Source of the DNA: Ectocarpus siliculosus
Taxonomy: Eukaryota; Sar; Phaeophyceae; Ectocarpales; Ectocarpaceae
Assembly: GCA_000310025.1 (NCBI GenBank)
Contig: FN649758.1
Location: forward strand, 2,385,160 to 2,449,159
Direction of reading: 5' to 3'
DNA: 64,000 nucleotides
Below, one piece after another: positions 12,001-27,000 of this stretch (position 1 is the first letter of the stretch; the number at the start of each line of letters is the position of its first letter). The notes beneath the pieces were generated by a model, which saw only the letters and a list, made by a program, of their open reading frames with translations, did no database searches and was not told the origin of the DNA. Made by a program: the position numbers and the translations under genes.

Positions 12001-15000
12001 TCTCCTTGGCTGCAGCCTGCACCATTTCCGCGGCCGTTTCAAAGATGATGGCAAGAGACGGTTTAGGACAACGTAAAACTACAAAGATCCCAATATAGGA
12101 ATTCTCATGTTGAGTTCGTTGACACGAACCATTAACCGGTACAACAGTGTGCTGGTCGTTGTATCGCGTGTCAGTGGCGCAGCATGCACAAACGCACTCG
12201 TTGGTGATTGAAGTCACCAAACTTTCTGGACTTCGAGCTTTACGTGAGTCACCACATTAATGTATCGCTATCCCGCACCTTAGTTGCTTCCAGTCCCTCG
12301 ATAAGCGGGACATCGCTCAGGATGTCATCGGGTGCATTTGCCAGTCTCTCCAGTAGATCGTCTTCCAGCTGAACCAACTGAATTTTGTACTGCGGGAGAG
12401 AGGAAAAACAACAGGCGGTGATGGGTTGGAGACAAAACGACACGCCGTCAAAATATAGGAGTTTCGACGACATACACATGGTTTTTCGAAAAGCGTGACA
12501 TTGAAAAAAATGTTCTGGTATCACAATACATAGTGCGTATATAGACACTGCACGCATGAAGTGCGCACGCGTAGCTCTGTTGGTTGATACCAACATCCAA
12601 GAACTCCTGGCTTCCTCGTCGCCGTTTATCGAATGGTGGTTTCGATTTTCGAGCGCTGTGTACGAGGTATGCGTCACCTGGTTGAAAGCTGATTGAAGTT
12701 CCTGGGCCTGCTTCTCCAGCTCGGGCCTTTCAACCCCCACCACCTTCGCCAAAAGTTGATCCTCGAGGCCTTTCTCGGTAGCAATGAAGTTGATCAATGT
12801 GCACTGGCGGTAGGAAGCACAGCGTCGAAAAGTGGCTTGCTTAAGTCCCAAGGTTGCTTGTTGGACATCGAGTGGAGCATTGCAGCGGAACGCGCGTAAG
12901 GTCCACATCCTCCTGTTGCTTTCGCAGGCAGTGTCAAGCTATTAAGCTATTAAGCGACGATGTGCCTGAGCACTATCGCAGGCACCCATGTCCACGTGAG
13001 ATTCGAGTGTACTACCGGCAGGAGTATGTCCAATTGAAACGCGAGGACTGATCGTTGTTCCGGTAGAACGCACCTGTGCTGCGATCTCCGGCTTGTAGTG
13101 AGGGTTGGATAGTTTCGTCTGCAGGTAAAGCTGGAAGCCGGGGTCATACTCGACTTCCTCCCCACCCAACTTGAGGAAAAGGGATCTAACGAAAGGCGAC
13201 AGAGAGAAGACATAGGCGAAAGCCGGAGCATTATCAGCCCCCACATCAAACGAAATATCGAGAATAAACTTGGGTCACGTCAGTGAGTATTCTTCGTCCG
13301 ACACTCTAGCATGGGTACCTCCCAGATGCTTATGTGAGCAAGTGGAGGGTGTGAGCTTGGTCCTGACGTACCGCCCCTTTTTGTAGATAGCACGAGCAAG
13401 CACGGGATCAAGGGTCGGGTCGATTTCCTCGCCAATGTTCTCGATAATGAGCGTCTGCCCGTTCGTGATGGCAGTCTCGACATCTCGTAACCACTTCTTC
13501 TGGGAGAGCTGAATCACCGAGAGGCCGTTGTCTTCCTCTCGCTTACGCAGCCATTTGATCCCCTGTCAGGTCGACATGAATAAAAGGGCAAGCAGAGCTA
13601 GTCGCATTCAAGATTCGATGTCGATGAGCAACGTTTGCAGGAAGTCAGAGACATACGGTTGTGGCAACTCGGAAGCGGTGTTTTATTTGGGGTTCTCCCC
13701 AGTCCACAAGAAGCACTGAATCTAGTCCAGAGGAATATTCAAACCTTCGATCCGGTAATATATCGAAGATTTAAACGAGGCGATGATGTGATTGTTACCT
13801 GCTGCTGAGGATCGATGATTAGAGGCCACCGCTTGCAGTTCGTGATGACCGAACCGTTCTCTAGCGATATTCGATCTGCTGGCAGTCCCTCGCTGGTCAT
13901 CTTGGCGTTGTTCCCGTCGTTAGTAAGGAGATCCAGGGGATCAACCCCTGGCGTTAGTGGGATCTTGCGTTCCTCAATATCTGTTTCCGGGAGCAGGAGA
14001 TGTTACAGAAGTATGAGTTCGCCCTTGTTCACATCGACTATGCACCGCCGCGAAACCGCACTTTGAAAACGAATTTGTTCATTAGTCCGGGAGTCGGCAT
14101 CAAGTCCAAGAACGGATTGTTAAGTTCGGTGTCCTTATGTTTTAAGAGTCTCGGGGCGTACCAACCATGCAACGCTTTCTTCATCGCGAGAGCACGGTGG
14201 GAAAGGCTTAACAAGATATTTTTCTGCCGTCTCTGCTTCCGCCTCACCAGGGGTCCACACGGCCTTCCAGAGAATGTCCCGGTTGGCCTGATCGAAGGCT
14301 CCTACGTATGACACGAAACCACTCGCAAGCATACAGTCACCGACGAGGGTGGTGGCACTGTGCCTGAGCTTCTCGATTTCGTTGCCCCACCGTTCGTTCT
14401 CGCTCGACAGGCCACCGACAAGACGCTCGGCCAGGGAGAGACGAGTCAGACAAGCCGCTGCCTCTGCCTCCACCTTCGCCTTCTCTTCTGTTGCCTGCAA
14501 GCGGTTTCGTTGTTTGCAGACAAAAACTTGGAGCTTGTTGGATGAATGGCGTAAGAAGAATATTCCAAGCTGCGGGGAGATGTGGTTTTGTAAAACAGAA
14601 ACATGACCTTACGTATCATCAGCAAAATATTTTGTACCGCTTTGTAGAAGAAAAGCAACACACGAAGCCTCGACTTGCCGGGAGACGAGGCGAACCAGGA
14701 AGAGGCGCAAACGTATGAATGGATAACAGATGCAGAAATCCCAGTGAAGAGATAACTCGCCTCCATGAACTTATCCTGGAGCTGCTGAAGCTTGGCCTCT
14801 ACCGCGGCCACAAGATCGTTGGAAACCTTGAGTGAAGCATCTGCGTCCGCCTTGGCTTTACGGGCGCCTTCCAAGCTGTCCATCAGAGGTTTCACCTATC
14901 AATGTAAATTTGTCACGTTTCCGGGATGGTTGTGTCAACCAGAATTATGGGTAGCGTTTGCTCAACAAAAGTGAAATGGCTGTACTCAGTTTCTTGTTTT

Positions 15001-18000
15001 TTTGGGGAGGGTATCAACATGTCGTGCCATATTGCTACCCATCGCTCGTTATGAAGCAATTCGTCTTCTTACTTAGCAACGAAAACCCGCTAGAATTTGT
15101 TGCCTTCACCAGAAGAGTTATAGGGAACAACTGAACAATAACACTAGTTGCTTGTCACACACCTTCACGTAAATACGGTTGTAAGTGTAGATGGAAATGA
15201 CCCACGAGCACAAGTTGGCGGCGGCGGCCGACTTGCTCTTCATGTTATCCACAGTAAAGGTCTCGTCCCCCACAATGGGCTCTAGCTTCTTGATCTCGTC
15301 TTCAGTGATATCCTCGCCGCGGAAGGCCACGAGGCTGTGGGTAAAGAGAGGGTTACGCAATAAGAACAATTTTCGTCCCGTCGAAGCTCGCTATGGACGC
15401 ATGGGCTGAAAAGGAGAAAAATACACAGTCACGCTCGAGAGTTCCACCTGCCCGTCTGATCGTAAGAATGGCGGGTCGCAGCCGGGCCGACTACTCCAGC
15501 GCCTCCTCAACACGTGACGCACGTCAGATGAATAATGTAGGATGATTGATTCCGCACGATCTTGTGGACGAATGGTGTGACCCCCTTCTGTCCTGGGAGG
15601 CAGTGGCTCCTAAACATCGCGAAGCGGACGACGTCATCGGTCAAAGAGCTTGCCTGTTTTTGAACTGGTCCACGTTGGCCATCATCTTTTTAGCGCGGTC
15701 CCAAGCGTGGTTCTTGTACTCTTTCTCCACCAAGATGAGCACCGCCTTTGTCACCTGGCGAATCCAGGCAACAATCGCCGCGGGAGCAAAAATCAGTCAA
15801 TCATCCCCTGGATACCCACGTTCTGGCGCACAAAGAGTGTTGGACATGAGATCAAGACAATGCGTGGTGCACACAATTCTTGCCTTATCTACCCCTGCCG
15901 GTGGCTTGGGGAGACTCTTTAGTTCCGTGAGCATGGCCTTGGACAAACAGTTGACCGCTTCTGCGGCTGCCAACATTGCCGGTTCGGCCTGGGCTAGCTC
16001 TTTCTCGGCATCCTTTTCGATTGCAGCCGCTTCAGCACTGGCGACAGATGCCTTGTCGGCCTCGATGCTAGCAGCAGCTTGCTGTTTTTCTGCGAATTTG
16101 AAGCACATCAAGAAAGTGTACAGGCAAACGAAAGCATCATTTCTTGTGTGTTTCGCTCCCTTGAATTGTGGAGAGGCGGCGGAGCGTCGTATCACACATA
16201 CGTAGTGAGAGTAACCTACAACGCCGTCCTGTCATCGCTTCATGACAGAATAGACCTCAACCAAAGCTCGAGTGATTGAAACTTACCAGCACCGGCCCTC
16301 TGCACGCCCATTTCTTCTAGTAGCACCTCCGTGGCAGCCTTTTTCTCTTCCACCTACAAATAATGTATGCGAGGGTAGCCGGAGAGACATGCATGCAATA
16401 TGCCAATTCCGCAAAAATGAACAAGAGGACACGTGCCTTGAGTCAAGCACGAAGCTGGCAGAAACTTTTACGAGTACCATGCGACGTGCAGTATGCAAGC
16501 CTACCCTCGCCCTACGCATTCGTGCCAACCGAGAATGACTGCAAATATGAAGCAGTTCTCTGTCTGTACCTTGACCATAGTGTGCGTGAGATCCACTTGT
16601 AGCTCAGCCACATCGGCAGCAGTTTTACGGAGTGTGGAGAGCCCGACGTCCAAACGGTCGATTTGCCGTTGCACCTCCGTCCGCTTCTGATCTAGCAGGA
16701 ACTTGTAAAAACCGATCAGCTCCAAGTATGACTTGGGCGTCACGTAGTTGTACCTCCGCTGAGTTTCGTAGTACTCTGTCGACGCCTTTCGATGTGAAAC
16801 GCCAGAGGGAACGCCGCACGAACAGCAGACGGGACGAAAATTGGTTCTGTCTTGACATGTGACCAACCGGAGATCGGCCGACGAACTGCATCAACAGATC
16901 CAGCTTTCTCGTAGCCTCTATGGACACCCAACACACCTTCGTGACCGACAAGTGCTCCTCCGCCATATGAACGGCGAGGCTCTCTTTGACGGACAACTCT
17001 CCGAGCTCCACATCCTCCAAAAAGCGGGCTGCCACGCTTATCAAGGCCTGTCTTGGCCACGGGTGGAAGAAGTCTACCGAGGTACAATTGATTAGCCCCG
17101 GGAAGCGTCGGGCACCTGCAAAGCGGGGTAGAGGCTGGTTTCAGTCGCTAAAAATCAATACCACGGCATTTTGTTCTTCCATTTGGCTCGAATTTTGTCG
17201 AATTTCGGCACCCCGGCTACACGCGCTCTTTGTGCCGAAATTTCGGGAAACGTGTCACTGCCCACGCCAACTCTTTGTACCGCTTCAGTTTCCACGCGCG
17301 GGTGAATTCACGAGACTGATTCTTGTCTGATGCAAAACACTATACGCCTCAGCTTGTCGAATGATATCAATCAAGCCGAAGAATCTTACGGATCCGGAAG
17401 ATGTCTCCCACAGGTGAGAAGCACAACGCAACGTGGAGGTTGCTCTTGATCCTCGAGATGAGGAACTCCAAGCCAGCTTCCGGTGTGTCCGGAATCCCAG
17501 CTGCCTTGGCCTCGTTTCGTAGAGCTCCTACCAGTCCTTCTCTTTCATCCTGGGAAGGAGTGCACATTGCGGGCTTAGTTCATGGCTCCTTTTTTGTTAG
17601 GTTTCGAGAGAAATGAGGCGCACTTTGCGCAGGTGAAACCGTGGATGTCCTACCGTGGATGTCCTAAGACGCAAGTAAGCGTGCCAGTCGGCCACTTTGT
17701 TGCCGCGAAAGTCGCCAAACTGGTCGCTCTCTCTGCCACGGTACCCCACTACCTCGGTAGGAGATAAAAGACCTTACCTTCGGGAACAAATCACTGATCC
17801 ACCCGTTGGCGAGGATGTCGTTGATGTAAATGAGGAACCTCTCGTTCACGATTTGCCCGTCCGTCATGAGGAACAGCAATGGGGTTCCCTTTACTCCCGC
17901 CGTCTTGAACATCTCTTGCAGAGCTTCCTTCAAGTCATCCACCTGAAATGAAAGGTGCCAGGACAAACGACTGGTTTGGTGACGACTGCGTCTTTAACAT

Positions 18001-21000
18001 CAAGTTTTTGGGGCGTTCGCAAACATATTTTGTGTTTCAAGGCCCAAAAATAATGTTCAATCGTGCTTCCTTGTCAAAGAACGGTTCGACCTATGATATA
18101 TTGTGATGCCCCCCAAGTGGCAACGCCCAACATCCGGTCGGACGTCCAACTTGTCCCTGTCCTCTTGGAAGTGATCAAGCGGAGGCAGAGTTTTTCTCTC
18201 AACACAATAAAGGATGTCACTCACCTTGAACTTCGATGTCACCGAAAGCTGTCGGACCTCAAACCCGCAGATAAACGCCGCGAGTCTCGACAGAGACTGT
18301 TTTCCGGATCCTCCCACACCGATGAGCATGGCATTTCCGCTAGGTCTTTGAATGATACGGCATATCCTGGTCACATGTTCCTGCGGCGGCAACCCACAGG
18401 TGCGTGTAAACGAGCATTTAAAAATCAACATATTCCCCCTTTCTACTCCCCAGAGAACAATGACACACTTGCGTGTCACCTCATAAGGGATCAAACGTGG
18501 ACTGCAATGTTCGTTGTCAATGGCAAAGGTTTCGTCGCACCATAGCCTGGTCGAACAGAACGAGGTCCATCATAGGGTTGCTCTCATTGTACTCCTGCAG
18601 CTTGCCATCCAGAGTGTTTTTCAAGGTCGGTGCATCAGGGACGCAGGTGTACGCGCTACTGGTGCCCTTCCCGCAGAAGGTTGTGAATATCACCGGCTGC
18701 TTGAACATCTCGGCCTGGTTTGCGAGAGGGCGGAGAAGAAAAGAGGAGCTATTACACTTGGAGCCAGAATGCAAAACCAAGACTCAGGAAACGACGGGGC
18801 CGGGACTCCCTCAGTGGGTAATGCCGTGTTCTCTTTTCGCTAAAGGGTTTTTTCTTTGCAGCCCGTTTTTATCTAGACCATACTTCTGCATCAACACATT
18901 AGGCAAGGTGTCGAATAAGGTCGTGTTTCGGGAACGGATGTCTGTACCTGGAACTCAGACAGGTGTTTCTTGGCTACCTCGCCCATCATGCCATCCAGCA
19001 CTTCCATTTCTGGTGCACTGATGATACGGTCGCGAAACACTCGCTCACACTCGTGTACCCATAGCCGTGCAATTTCTATTGGCGCGCTGTAGGAATCCTG
19101 ATCCGCCTGTTGCCGAAACACGAGGAACAAACACCATGTTTCAGGTTTGGATATTATTACTTGTTGGCGCCGACAGCATACCTTACGCGAGCTGGGAAGA
19201 AGGACATACAAGAGCGGCGCTGCCGTAGAACTCTTCACAAACAACATCCAACTGGCTCCACACAGCAAAAAGACAAGGTCAATCGAGCCATATTGCAGAA
19301 ACGTCACACATGCAACAGCTAGAGCTCAATGTTCAAATGACCCCCCCATCATGCCTGACACAATCCTTGGAAAATGTTGGTGAGTTCCCGCATGTTCCAG
19401 TTGTAGGTGAACTTGACCGCCGACGGCAGGAACTTGGAAGACACCTGGATGAATCAACATACAGGTTATTTTTGTCATCTCTGTCTTGCGGGGCTATATT
19501 CAGGGAAAACGTAGGCAAAGTGGAGAAACAAGAAAAGGAAGAAGCGAGACGGAAAGCAAAGGATTGTATTTAGAGCGCAGAAGCCAACGGGAGAAGAGTG
19601 GGACTTGCCCCAGGAAACAATGAGGAGATGTCGGTGGGGAACGTCATCAGAAAGAACGGCGATCACAAACAAGGAAGGGGAAACACCTCGACCTGCGTTT
19701 GAGTGCTGAACGGAAGGCACCGAACGCTTTCTTCTCTTCCTCAGACCCCTCTTTGTTCTGACTCACCATGGAATGTATCAAGATGCTGGCGTCCACCACA
19801 CGGGCGCACATCGTGTTGATAGAGTCTCCCCAACCGAGCATATGTCCGCTCAGGATCGATGAGTAGACAAGCTTCAGATCAGATACAGATGGCATTTGGC
19901 AGGCGAAAGTGGCGAAGTGGCGCTGCAGGCGCTCACAAATCTCGAACGAACCCGCCGTAGGGTTCATGGCGGACAGAAACTGTACGTCCACGATCTGTGA
20001 ACAACAAAGCGAAGCAAAGAGATGTAGGTATGCACAGGGTTAGGACATTTTTGCTGTTTTGTCCCGCTTGTCGGATCTGCTCGCGTGAAGCCCGGTGACT
20101 CCTTTGTGTACCGCGAACAAAAACTCGGTACGTGTACGTATTCTGTACTCTTAGCATACAGGTAAGGCTACGTCGTCTTCGGCCGCACGACCGCCCCCCG
20201 CTCACGTCGAGCCCGCCGTTCCAACATGGCGAAACAGCGCGGAACGTAGACATTTGATTGAACGTCGTAAGCTGAACCTTTTTTCCGTTTCTCACCTCCT
20301 TCCGGAACCCGAGGTCGACTCGGTCGAAGAAGGTCCCGTATCCGACGATCTGCGTGAGGAGCGCGATAGCGTTCTGTGTTCCATACGTCTCGACGTAGGG
20401 CAGGTTCATGTCGTCCAGGAATGTAATCAGGCGCTTCGTCGTCGGCGGGCCAAACCTTCGGCCAGAGCGCTTGTCAATGTTCATCTCGAGCTCCTGGTGA
20501 ACAGATCGAGGCCGCGAGAAATATAGAGCGTCATTGTAACATCCTCGTCAAGCAGCTTCTGTAGCAACGGAGTTGGAGACTCGCAAATTGTGTCGGGGTA
20601 CTTCGTAGCCCGTTCCTGCTCACGGACAGTTTTCTTGCCATTCGTATGGGAAGAATCGAACCTGAAACACGTCATGTAGCATCTCAGGAACTACCAAGTT
20701 GATGATACGTAGTTCACCTGTTGGAGAGCTGCGGAGTCGGTGAAGTAATTCATGTTGATGTTGACGCTCAGCAGGCCATCGGCATCCTTGTCCAGACTGC
20801 CCAAGGGGGGACACACAAAACAACGACGGTCAATGGTTGTGGCAAGCTTCGCATTGGGTGGCCCGCCGTATCCTCGACCGTCATGCAATGAGGCTTCGCC
20901 ATCATTCAGCCTAGTCAGCTATGACCTGCCCGACGATTGTCTATATCATCCTCATCTACCCGTGCTTTTGGTTGGTCGACAAAGTCGCACCTGCGCAGGT

Positions 21001-24000
21001 ACTCCTTGATGATTGATGTCTTGCCGGTCCCCGCCGTACCCACGAGCATCAAAAACTTGCTCCTGCGTACGAGCTTGTTCATGATGTACGACATTCTCAC
21101 AGTGTCATTCGTGCTCACGGCCAGCTGACTAAACGGCGTCTCACCGGGCCCCACGCCAATGGGAATAGGCTGATAGTCGGGCACCTGAGGTGTGCGAAGG
21201 GGCCGTGCACGCCATGGGAACGCACAGATCTCGGAGTCGAAATGCGTAACGAGAGTTGATCAATCATCGGCTTATTTAGCGTGTTTTCGCGAGAGTATGG
21301 CTATGCATACCACTAACTCAAAACACATACGCAAACAATACAGCCCCGAATATCCCACCTGGGTGGACCAGTCTTTGAAGCCGTCGCTCTGCCAGTCGTA
21401 AAAGTAGTCGAAACAGGTGCCTTCTTTCGGGATTTTTTGGCCAGCAAACGTCGAAAGGAATTCCTCTGAGAACTTCCTGGAGCACCAATAAAGTGATTGC
21501 AGAATTACCTTTTGGTGTCAGTATGGACTTTTGGTGTCAACGATTGTATGTTTGTTATCCCTTGGCATGCACCCGGCGTTGCCTCGAAATGATCGAACAT
21601 ACTGCTTTTGAGATGCTGGCACAGATTATCCAATCGGTTCGGCCCTTCTCTCGTTTAAGGCTAGCCGCGCAAGATCAGTGACCACGACATAAAATATCCA
21701 CTACACTTCACCTGCGGTAGTCGTCTGACTTGTCTACGACCATTGGACCACCGAACGCCCACATCAGGGCGAACACGAAGAACTGCTCCATGAGATCGCT
21801 CGTTTTCTTCTCAGGAGGCACATCCTCGAGTAATCCTTCCAGCAGGTAGACGATGGTGCACACCTACGCAAAGCAGATTGTGTCACGTTGGAACGGCGGT
21901 GAATGCTGTTTGCCGCGGCGGTGAAAACAGCATAAACTGTTCGATACCGTAAGATTGTCTTGTCCGAATCTCCTTTCTTTGTCGTTCGACAGCCAATATA
22001 TTATGCAAGCTCATGTACGGGTGGACCAGCCTACTTTGTGTACCTTGTTGAGGACGCGCAGAGGTGTGACCTCCTTGAACCCCTTGCGGACAATCGTCCT
22101 GGTAGCCTCCACGTATTTCTCGAAAAGGGATGGCAGAACCTGACGCTCGTTTGCATCCTCGCGAGTGGCTGCCCACGACTCCACGAAAGGCTTCCACCCA
22201 ATGTCTTGAGAACAAGTTTAATAGACGGACAGCAGGATGCCGGCAACAAAACGAGATAATATCCAACAGGAAGTGAGGTCCTGGGGCGTCTATCATGTAC
22301 AACTATTGTGCAGGCAAGTGCTACTCCAGGGGAGCGAACAAGAAAATCAATACGTCTACCTTGTCTGCTCACCGGTCTCGTTAATGAAGAGGATACCAGC
22401 CCTCGAAACTGTGGCCGGAGTTGCGTTTTTCAGCGAATTGATTTCGAAAACCATCCGCATGGCATCGCTGAGTGGTACACGTTCGTTGGAAACCAAAGTC
22501 AAAACCTGTGATTGAGAGCGGACAGAAGCAGTATTCAGGAGAGCCCGATTTTGTAGTGAGTGTGTCGCGATCTCCCCCGGTCCTTCTCTGCGTCCCCTCT
22601 ACAGCCAATGTGTGCATATTCGAGTGATATTTTCGATGTGAGCTCGTCCCAAAAGGTACATACGCACCTTGTTGTCGTCCATCACCGTGTTCATGGACTC
22701 GATCCACACGGCATCAATGTCCCCGTCGAGAACCACCCACTTGTATGTCTGATACTCGTAGAAGCCCTGCAGGTGTCAAATGTCGCAAGCAATCCAGGAC
22801 GATCGAGGTGTCATCAATAATGCCAGATACTACTGCGTGAAACTCGTGAGTATTACCAACACTGACCCTACTCTGAAACTCGCCCGTTATCTAGTTAACG
22901 GCGCCCTATCACTCTGACATTAAGTTTGTGGGTCTTCTTCGAATTCGCTGTCAGGGATGAAATTCAAATTCAGCTTGTCCAAGCAGCGTGTCCAAGCAAT
23001 CCCCGCCCCTTGTGCACAGCGCATAGGAAGCCATTTGATACGTGGCAATCGGGGGCATTGAAACCGTGATCGAGACAACCATTGGATGTGGACTGGAAAT
23101 TAAGAAGATGATTGCAGCATCGTCACTATTCCTTCAGTATTATTTTCAATCCATTTAAATCACCGACACTAGCTAGTGCCAAGAGTAGACCTGGTCAGAG
23201 AAGTTCTTCGACATTCCACGCATAATAATTGACAGGACGCCATCTTTCCAGTCCTTGGCGAGAGTCATGTACCCGTACAGCTCATCCCCTGGGCAGGGAG
23301 AGCACCACGTCAAAGGGTGGAGCAGAGCGAAGAACATCCGTCGCCCGGCAAAGTGTGTGGTGGTCAAAGGGAAATGTCCTTTTGCTCCAATACACGTGGG
23401 ATTCCAAAGTGATGGGAGCAACAAAACAACCCGACACGTTGCGTTCCTGCTGCTTTTGACCCTTTCCAAATCGCTTCACACACCTGTAACGGCCTTGGGG
23501 TTTACTGTCTCCACCACGCACGTCTTCTTGGGTTTATTCATGTTGTGTGTCTGCGCAAGGGTCTGCAGCGTGGAAAGGGTGGGCGCGGCGGCGTCCGTGA
23601 AGGTTAAGAAAATTGTGTACTCGACGAGCCGATAAAATAGTCACGCGCTCAGTACCAACGTGGCGCGTGTGTGTGAGCGGCCTAGGCCCAACCACGAGTG
23701 AAGACAGCATGGAGAGTCATCGCAAAGAAATATCTTCCGTTCAACGTTCAAACCTTCCAAATGGTGCTCTTGCCGCAACCCGCTGGTCCTAGAAGCATCA
23801 CAGAGTGGCGAACATCCAGCAACTCCTGGAACTGCACCGTCTTGAGCACAAACGTGTCATCGATTTGAAGCCCCCACTCCGTCGAGACGCTCACTACCTT
23901 TTGCTTCAAGGTCTCATCCATCTTCGTCGCCACCTCCAGCCCCATGAAAAGATCCGCAATGAGCCGTAGGAAAATTGGTGTGTCGTGCGCCGGAATCTTG

Positions 24001-27000
24001 GGCGTATTAAAGTCTCGAAGTGCGCGCATCAAAATGGCCGCCTCGTCCAGATTTGGCTCCCCACGCTTAAGCATACCCGCCATACGCAGAACCGACTTCA
24101 CCGCGCGCAGGCCCCAATCATAGTGGAACTGTTTTGACAGGAGATCGGAGGACAGCTCGTACAGAGTGACAAACTTGATAGCAAGCGTCCGTGCTTTCTG
24201 GAACCCTTCGGACATGAGCATGTTCTCGCATATGGGCTTCAGGTCAGGTCGAATCATGGCGCAAGACCGGAAGAGAGCCTTCAAGTTTTCCGGGAGCTCT
24301 GTCCGTCCTGCGTACCCGGGGTTCATCGTGATGTAGAAGCCGCACGTGGGGATCAGGCTGATGATATCTCCCATAAAATCAAACACACCGACCTTGACCG
24401 GCGGAGTGCCGGCGGGGAGGTGTTGGTACTCGGGGTCCCTGTGTGCCGGTACGCTGTACTTGACAATCGCATCTTGCACCGTCTTCACCTGCGTGGCCAC
24501 CACCGAAAGAACCTCAATAGGGATGCGATTAAACTCGTCGAAACAACCCCAGGCACCGGTCTGTGCCAAGCCTCTGAAAATATCGGCCATGGTCTGGTAG
24601 TTCATCTGGTCCGAGCAGTTGAAGACGTAGCAAGGCAAGGCCAGTGCCCTCGCTAAATCTTTCGTCGTTTCCGTCTTGCCTGTACCCGCCGGTCCAGCCG
24701 GAGCCCCGCCAAGGAAGAGACGGAGCCCCATTGTTAAGGTGATGTAGCAACGGTCAGTCAGCGGCGTGATAACCAAGCGGCCCGTATTGCCAATCCACTC
24801 GTAAAAGTATTTGCACCTGAAGTCACAAATGCGGATATCCACGTCCATGTTTGTCTGCGCCCAGTAGAAGCGAAGCTGTTGTTGCCATAAAAATGCTGCA
24901 GGACCTTCGGTCTTGTCGTTGATAAGCTTTTGCACGACATCCCTGGCGTGCACATCGAGAGTGATTAGCGATATAATCTTGGTACGATCCTCCCTCGTGA
25001 GCTCGCCTAGAACCAGGTCGATGAGGCAGGCCAGGCGAGCATTGCATACACCGAGATAGCGCTTGACGGCGTCTTCTTGGCCACCCTCGAACTCTTCTAA
25101 CGCCGCCTCCGTTTCTTCTGTCCAGTAGATCTGCGTGCCGGTAAGCACCACTTGCGCCGGGTAGTCGAAAAGCCACTTGTGACGGGGCTTCTCTACCTCC
25201 CAATTGACAGCTGTGTCGATTCCGTCGTTGAGGCGCAGTTTGAGGGTCATGACCATCATTTCACTCAAGCGGTTCAGGTACCCCTCGACCTCGCCTTCCA
25301 TGGTGAAATCTTCGAAAGTTTTGACGTGTTCGCGGTCTTTTGCAACCTGAGGATTGCCAATCGTGAAGTTTTGTTTGCAGCAGAAACATGACAATGCCAA
25401 ATCAACATAAAAACGTTGTGTCGGTGTTCTGGCCACGTCCTACTGTTGGAACACACGATGGCATGTTCGTGCTGTCCTTTCAGTGTTAGCGTTTAAGCAA
25501 GCATGCTGGAAGAGTACGCGCGTGCTCGAGAATAAAGCACAACCTTGAACATGCGAATGTCGGGCGTGATGTGGAAACATTTCGGACGGCGTCTACTATA
25601 GACCGCCACCAGGTGCCTTCTCCTACATAGCGCCCAAATGCTCACCATCTCGTTAACAGTCTTTGAAGATGTTGTTCCGTCCTCGAGAGTAATGAAGGTA
25701 AGATTTGCCAGCGAATCATAACAATCACCGAGGTATGGCATGATCTTGGGCGGGTTGGTGCCGTTGGCAAGCATGTCCAACAGCGCGACGTTGGACACAA
25801 AGTAGAATCTCGGGAAAATCTGCGGAATTTACGCGACGTCAAACGAACGGATAGGATAAGAATGTGCTTTCGTTGTGATGTCCCCTTTTATCTCAGTGAC
25901 CTCCCCTGTGTGAAACAAGATCTTCCGAATGTAACTAGACGGCAAACATGCTTCAAGGCTGGAATTCACGTCGGCATTTCCAGATTTTTTTAGCCAAACG
26001 CCTTGCATCACCTTCTTCTTCATGTCGAGATATTCGTTGAGGCTCTTCTGGCACATTTCTAGTCGTTGCATCATGGACTTCAGACCCTCGGCACGCCCAT
26101 CAACCCCGCAAGCATCGACGGCCATGGGTACGTTGATTGCTTCTTTCATTAGCTCCTTGAATTCGCTGTCGATGCCCTCAAAGCGCTTTGTATCTGTTGC
26201 AACGTAAACAATACGTGATGACGAGGTTTGTGTGCGACCTGGCTGCATTTGGACAAAGCGCGCTGGCCCTTTCAATGTGAACTGATTAGTTATCGACCCT
26301 TGAGAACATCCGCGCGCAAGGTCTTCCTGCTTTCTCTGGGGTGCATGATCTAACTGCAGATCCCGCTGTTTTGTCGACACCACCGCACCAGGATGCGCGT
26401 TTCGCACCCCGAAAAGTAAAAGCTGTGCTCGGCGCCACGCTCGTTTACCTTCGGGCATGCGTTTGAGGAGGAACGGAGGCCCGAATAGGCAGCTATTGTC
26501 TTACCGTCCGGCAACTGAGAACGAATGTCCGCTGACGCCAGGAAGATGCTCTCTAGCGATGCCCAGTTCCGGCTAACGTTCGCCCACAGCTTGAGCACTT
26601 CTTCCACGCTCCCCAGTGTTTTCTGCCAATGCATGACTCGGTCTCGGAAAAAGTCAACGAACTTGCCCATTCCCACCATGGATTGTAGTTCCATCTGGTG
26701 AGCCTCCAGGCTCTCGACGAGCTCCTCGGAGGGCCGGACGACGAACATCTCCGTATCTTTGTGGGGCACGTAGTGCAGTTCCATGTCCCTCCATGCAGCC
26801 TCGATAACCTCCAGCTTGTTTTCGATCTTGAGTTCTTTCTGAGCCGTTTCTACGATCATGGAGACGTCTTCGACGTGGGCATGGAGGTTGAGCTGCATCA
26901 TGTCGTCCATTGTGAACTTTGGATCGCTGGGGTTTACAGCCTTGACTTCGCACACCGCCGCCAAGCTTTTCCAGTGGCGTACCCGCATGGCCGGGCTGTG

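Noticed and set aside
20481..20675. 64-codon minus ORF between dynein exons 33 and 34
   Set aside because: It is not part of AAA3; exon 33 continues in phase into 20493-20296 with the conserved RRFGPP block.
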